Assembly (NCBI GenBank): GCA_030431875.1
Contig: JAUIIG010000009.1
Coordinates: forward strand, 1 to 64,000
From: Alphaproteobacteria bacterium
GTDB lineage: Bacteria > Pseudomonadota > Alphaproteobacteria > Sphingomonadales > Sphingomonadaceae
Direction of reading: 5' to 3'
Length of the DNA: 64,000 nt
Shown here in pieces: positions 59,526-64,000 of this stretch. Positions within the stretch are counted from its first letter, which is position 1. Each line of letters begins with the position of its first letter. Under the pieces are notes generated by a model that was not told the origin of the DNA, did no database searches, and worked only from the letters and a program-made list of their open reading frames with translations. The position numbers and the translations under genes were made by a program.

Positions 59526-61463
59526 TTACCGCAGGAAATCCTCGACATCGCGGCTGCGGCCGGCCCGCTCCGGATAGAGCCTCTCGTAGACCACGGCGTT
59601 CTCGATCACGCGCTGGACGTAGTTCTTGGTCTCGAAGAAGCCGATTTCCTCGATCCAGCGCAGCCAGTCGCCGGTCTGGCGCGGGTCGCCATTCTCGCGC
59701 AGCCAGCGGTTCACGTTGCCGGGCCCCGCGTTGTAGGCGGCGATGGCGAGCGGATAGCTGCCGTCGTAATAGGCGATCAGCCGTTCGATGTGGTTGGAGC
59801 CAAGCTGCATCGAATAGGTCGGATCGTCGATCAGGCGGTCAGCCGAATAGGACATGTTGGCGCGGCGCGATTCCTCGCGCGCGGTGGCGGGCATGAACTG
59901 CATCAGGCCGCGCGCACCGGCATGGCTGATGGCGTTTTCGGCAAACTGGCTTTCCTGCCGGGCGAGGGCGTGGATCATCGTCCAGTTGGTGCCCGCTGGC
60001 GTCTGCAGTGTGGGATAGCCGATCTGGGTAAAGCCCGAATGGCCGTCTGCCATGGCGGCATCGGCGAGGTTCACCGCAAGGTCGCGGCGGCCGATCTCGC
60101 GGGCGAGGTCTGCCACTAGCACGTGTTCGGCGGCGGTCTCTGCCTGGTCTGCGATGGCGCGGTAGAAGCGGATGCCGGTGGACCACGGCGCATCGCGGGC
60201 GACTTCGGTCACGGCGCGGGTGATCGGCTGGGCGTTGAAGGCTGCACGCTGTTCGGGCGTCGGCTGGGCCGATGGTGCGCCGTCCAGCGCGGGGATCTCG
60301 CGGCCAAGCCGGTCCAGCGCCAGCAGGCCGTAGAACCGGTCCGCATAGGTGGCGGCCATGTCATAATGGCGCTCTGCCTCGGCAGTATTGCCCGCGCGGC
60401 GATAGGCTTCGCCCGCCCAGAAGAAGCCCTTCGAACGCGTCTGCGACGAGCGTGCAGCGGCTCCGTATTGGTAGAACAGCGGCGCAGCAGCAGCGGCGTC
60501 GCCCTGGTGCCACAGGGCATTGGTGCCGCCCAGCCACATCAGCGAGGTGTAGTCGTCGCGCAGGCGATATTCGCCGGTGGAGATGTCGTAGCCTTCGGGG
60601 AAGGCCTCGACCGCACGGGCGGCGATGCGCACCGAATCCGCGCGGCTGGCATTGCGCGCCAGCGTCAGCAGTTCGGTAATCCAGGCAGTCTGGTCAAAGG
60701 GGAGGGAGGAAAGCTCCGGCCCGTCGATAATCATGCGGATCGCCTGGCCGGTGCGGCCTTCCTGCCGCAGTTCGCGGCTGCGGTTGTAGAGATATCCCGG
60801 GTCCGCCGTAGCGCCCGGAGCATCGGTGGCGCCGTCGCCGCCCTGCAGGATGGCGAGGCGTGCGGCGAAGACGCGGCGGCTGTTTGGCGAAACGCGGTCC
60901 AGCTGGCGCGCGGCGGCTTCGGCATCGCGCTGCCACAGCAGCGCGTCCATGCGCCGGTCCTGGTCTGCCTGGGTGAAGTGGTTGCCGAACATGGCGGAAA
61001 GCGTGGCTTCGGCGGTCGGGCTCATCTCGCCGCCGCGCCATGCTTCCAGCGCCCAGCGTTCGGCCACGTCGCGATCCTGCCTGGCCATGGCCAGCGCGTA
61101 GTGCGCCTTGGCATAGTTGGTGACCGGATCATGGTCCGCGAAGAAATCCAGCAACAGGGCCGGATCGGTGAACTCGCTGCGCAGGCGCTGTTCGGCGCGG
61201 GCGCGCAGGGTTTCCTCGTCCGGGAAGCCCGGATTGGCGAGCAGGAAGCTGGCATATTCGACGAAGGGAACCTGCGCCTGCCGGTCAGCATAGAGGCGTT
61301 CCCAGCGCGAGATTTCCTCCGCCATCGGCCCCGGTTGCTGCGCCACCAGTTGCGCGCGATTGCGATCCCATTCTCCCGCATCCTGTGCGGAAACGACAGA
61401 CGAAGCGGGCAAAGCCGCGGCGAGGGCAATCAGGGGCAGTCGAACCATGCTGGACATTGTCAC
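59526..61463 (-). CDS. slt: Soluble lytic murein transglycosylase
   Basis: IHALARQESQFAENAISHAGARGLMQFMPATAREESRR...YNAGPGNVNRWL. Confidence 0.93.
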   Translation of the reverse strand: MTMSSMVRLPLIALAAALPASSVVSAQDAGEWDRNRAQLVAQQPGPMAEEISRWERLYADRQAQVPFVEYASFLLANPGFPDEETLRARAEQRLRSEFTDPALLLDFFADHDPVTNYAKAHYALAMARQDRDVAERWALEAWRGGEMSPTAEATLSAMFGNHFTQADQDRRMDALLWQRDAEAAARQLDRVSPNSRRVFAARLAILQGGDGATDAPGATADPGYLYNRSRELRQEGRTGQAIRMIIDGPELSSLPFDQTAWITELLTLARNASRADSVRIAARAVEAFPEGYDISTGEYRLRDDYTSLMWLGGTNALWHQGDAAAAAPLFYQYGAAARSSQTRSKGFFWAGEAYRRAGNTAEAERHYDMAATYADRFYGLLALDRLGREIPALDGAPSAQPTPEQRAAFNAQPITRAVTEVARDAPWSTGIRFYRAIADQAETAAEHVLVADLAREIGRRDLAVNLADAAMADGHSGFTQIGYPTLQTPAGTNWTMIHALARQESQFAENAISHAGARGLMQFMPATAREESRRANMSYSADRLIDDPTYSMQLGSNHIERLIAYYDGSYPLAIAAYNAGPGNVNRWLRENGDPRQTGDWLRWIEEIGFFETKNYVQRVIENAVVYERLYPERAGRSRDVEDFLR

Positions 61464-61574
61464 ACCGGTATCCTTATCAGGCCCTGAATGGATAGTCCCT
61501 CCAAAGCGGTAAGGCTATCCCCGAAGTTTGGCCCCAACACCTTGGTGGCGAAGCGGAATTCTGGAGTATTTGTG

Positions 61575-62456
61575 ATGTTTTCAGGCTCGATACCGGCGCT
61601 CGCGACACCCTTCCGCGATGGCGACTTCGACGAATCAGCCTATCGCCGCTTTATCAGCTGGCAGATCGATAACGGGACGAGTGCACTGGTCCCCTGCGGC
61701 ACGACCGGCGAGAGCGCCACGCTGGACAATGACGAGCACCACAAGGTGATCGCCGTCTGTGCCGAGGAAGCCGCCGGACGTGTGCCGGTGATCGCCGGTG
61801 CGGGCAGCAACGATACCCAGACGGCGCTGTGGCACATCAAGGAAGCCCAGGCGGCAGGCGCCGACGCCCTGCTGCTGGTTGCGCCCTATTACAACCGTCC
61901 CTCGCAAGATGGACTGCTGGCGCACTTCAGTTACCTGGCCGAGCGGACCGACCTGCCGATCGTGCTCTACAACGTGCCGGGCCGCACGGTGACCGACATC
62001 AAGCCCGAGACGGTGATCGAACTGCACCGCCGCTTCCCCGACAAGATCGTCGCCCTCAAGGATGCCAGCGGCGACCTCGAACGCGTGGTGCAGCACCGCA
62101 TGGGTGCCGGGCCGGACTTCTGCCAGCTGTCGGGCGACGATCCGCTGGCGCTGGCGGGCTATGTGCTGGGACAGGTCGGCTGCATCTCGGTGACCGCCAA
62201 CGTCGCGCCCAAGCTGTGCGCCGACTTCCACGCGGCGGCGGCTGCGGGCGACTACGAGACTGCCCGCAGGCTGAACGAGCGGCTCTATCCGCTGCACAAG
62301 GCCATGTTCGCGGACGCATCGCCGGCACCGGCAAAGTACGCGCTGAACAAGCTGTTCGACTGGTTCTCCGACGAGGTCCGCCTGCCGATCGTCCCTTGCT
62401 CGGATGCGGCCAGGTCACAGGTCGATGCGGCGATGGGGTTTGCCGGGATCAGCTGA
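61575..62456 (+). CDS. dapA: 4-hydroxy-tetrahydrodipicolinate synthase
   Basis: FSGSIPALATPFRDG; LVPCGTTGESATL; VLYNVPGRTVTDI; VALKDASGDLERV. Confidence 0.97.
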   Translation: MFSGSIPALATPFRDGDFDESAYRRFISWQIDNGTSALVPCGTTGESATLDNDEHHKVIAVCAEEAAGRVPVIAGAGSNDTQTALWHIKEAQAAGADALLLVAPYYNRPSQDGLLAHFSYLAERTDLPIVLYNVPGRTVTDIKPETVIELHRRFPDKIVALKDASGDLERVVQHRMGAGPDFCQLSGDDPLALAGYVLGQVGCISVTANVAPKLCADFHAAAAAGDYETARRLNERLYPLHKAMFADASPAPAKYALNKLFDWFSDEVRLPIVPCSDAARSQVDAAMGFAGIS

Positions 62457-62926
62457 TGGCCTTCACGAACCGCCCTCCATGGTTCGTTCACGTGTTTCGG
62501 GAGCTTTTCCTGCACATCTTCGATTTCCAACGGAGGTCGCAGCGAACCTACGGAGGGCTCTACGGCATTTTCATGCTGCCCCTGCTGGCCGCGCTGCTCA
62601 ACGATTTTACCCCGCTGGGCGACATTGACTATCGCACCATGGGGGACGGCGATGTCGCCAAGCTGCTGCTCTCGATCCCGCTGGTGAGTTGGACTGTGCG
62701 CCGCCTGCACGATTTCGATTGCAGCGGCTGGCGCGCCTTGCCGATCCTGCCGTTCCTGTTCGTCCCGAAGGGCACCTTTCCCGACCTGGTCGAGACCGTC
62801 ATCGTTTTCATTATTATCATCGCACTGTGGGCGATCGTGCTGATCCCGCCCACGCCGGGCGCGAACCGTTTTGGTCCGAACCCGAGGCTGGACGATCAGC
62901 CGCAGCCCGCCACTACTCGAGGATAG
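62456..62926 (+). CDS. DUF805-like membrane protein
   Basis: ATGA overlap with dapA; RRLHDFDCSGWRALPILPFLF...PPTPGANRFGPNP. Confidence 0.8.
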   Translation: MAFTNRPPWFVHVFRELFLHIFDFQRRSQRTYGGLYGIFMLPLLAALLNDFTPLGDIDYRTMGDGDVAKLLLSIPLVSWTVRRLHDFDCSGWRALPILPFLFVPKGTFPDLVETVIVFIIIIALWAIVLIPPTPGANRFGPNPRLDDQPQPATTRG

Positions 62927-62929
62927 CCC

Positions 62930-64000
62930 ATGTTCCGTAAGACGATTCTCGCCTTAGCCAGCCTTACGGCTCTGGCATCCTGCACGACCATGCCCGGCAT
63001 GGCGCCGCCGTCGCTCGACGTTATCGCGCGGCAGTATCTCGCGCTGCAACTGGCCATCGGCGAGAAAGACCCCGGTTACGTCGACGCCTACTATGGTCCG
63101 CCCGAACTGGCCGAACAGGCCGCCGCCAATGACGAACGCACAACGCTGCCGATGTTGCAGGCCCGCGTCGTGGCGCTTGAGGGTACGCTGCGGCTGATCA
63201 ACCCCGCGCCGGGTTCGCCTGACGCCGCGCGGGTGCGCTACCTGCGCGCCATGCTCAATTCGGCGAAGGTCCGCCTGCGCGTTCTGCGCGGCGAGGACAT
63301 TCCCTTCCGGGACGAGGCTGAGGGGTTGTTCGGCGTGCGCCCCGAACTGGTCGACCTGTCGACGCTCGATGCCGTTCTCGAACGCATCGAGGCGGTGGTG
63401 CCCGGCGATGAAAGCGATGGCCCGCTCTACCAGCGGATCAATGCCTTCCAGGACCGTTTCATCATCCCCGAAGACCGTCTGCGCGAGGTCATCGACACGG
63501 CCGTGGCCGAATGTCGCCGCCGCACGCTGGAACATGTCGACCTGCCTGCTGGCGAAAGCTTCGTGCTGTCGCTCGTCACCGACAAGCCGTGGGGCGGGTT
63601 CAACTACTACCAGGGTGGCTATCATTCGGTGATCGAGATCAACACCGACCTGCCGACGCGGCTCGACCGCGCGGTGGGCGTGGGTTGCCACGAGGCCTAT
63701 CCCGGCCACCACGTCTTCTCGACCCTGATCGAGCGGGACCTGACGCGCGGACGCGGCTGGATCGAGAACTCGCTGCTGCCGCTCTATTCCCCGCGCGCGA
63801 TCATCTCCGAAGGATCGGCCAGCTATGCCGCGACCATGGCCTTCCCGGGTGACGAGAAGATGGTGTTCGAACGCGACGTGCTCGCGCCCATGGCGGGCAT
63901 CGATACCAGCGAACTGGCCGACTACGTGGCGCTCAACACGCTGCTGGGCGAACTGCAACCCGCCTATTACACCATCGGTGCAGGCTACCTCGACGGCGAC
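62930..64000 (+). CDS. DUF885-like metallopeptidase lipoprotein, truncated by window edge
   Basis: Lipobox LASLTALASC; zinc motif VGCHEAYPGHHVFS. Confidence 0.8.
   Translation, partial: MFRKTILALASLTALASCTTMPGMAPPSLDVIARQYLALQLAIGEKDPGYVDAYYGPPELAEQAAANDERTTLPMLQARVVALEGTLRLINPAPGSPDAARVRYLRAMLNSAKVRLRVLRGEDIPFRDEAEGLFGVRPELVDLSTLDAVLERIEAVVPGDESDGPLYQRINAFQDRFIIPEDRLREVIDTAVAECRRRTLEHVDLPAGESFVLSLVTDKPWGGFNYYQGGYHSVIEINTDLPTRLDRAVGVGCHEAYPGHHVFSTLIERDLTRGRGWIENSLLPLYSPRAIISEGSASYAATMAFPGDEKMVFERDVLAPMAGIDTSELADYVALNTLLGELQPAYYTIGAGYLDGD

Overview
The window is GC-rich alphaproteobacterial chromosome. Gene content suggests Sphingomonadales/Erythrobacteraceae; that is inference, since no rRNA is present. 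Most of it is housekeeping: a TCA operon (mdh, two small secreted paralogs, sucD, sucA, sucB, lpd), a cobalamin-riboswitch btuBFCD-like operon, uvrA, argG, cfa, rlmN, nadE, greB, dapA, and cell-wall hydrolases and transglycosylases. I found no convincing tRNA, rRNA, CRISPR array, integrase or transposase. The places most worth a second look are: (1) an AT-rich islet at about 23.25-24.78 kb with a TIR-like (Cap12/Pycsar-effector type) protein carrying an uncharacterised N-terminal helical domain, next to an accessory stretch with REP-like repeats; (2) an in-frame fusion of an XRE-like HTH domain to NAD+ synthetase, with a perfect palindrome directly upstream of its start; (3) a pair of paralogous secreted proteins between mdh and sucD, with no sucC there; (4) an unusually long, apparently non-coding, hairpin-rich region (about 29.9-30.7 kb) with three clustered DnaA-box-like sites; (5) an exported TPR-CHAT protein. 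All assignments come from reading motifs by eye; no database search was run.
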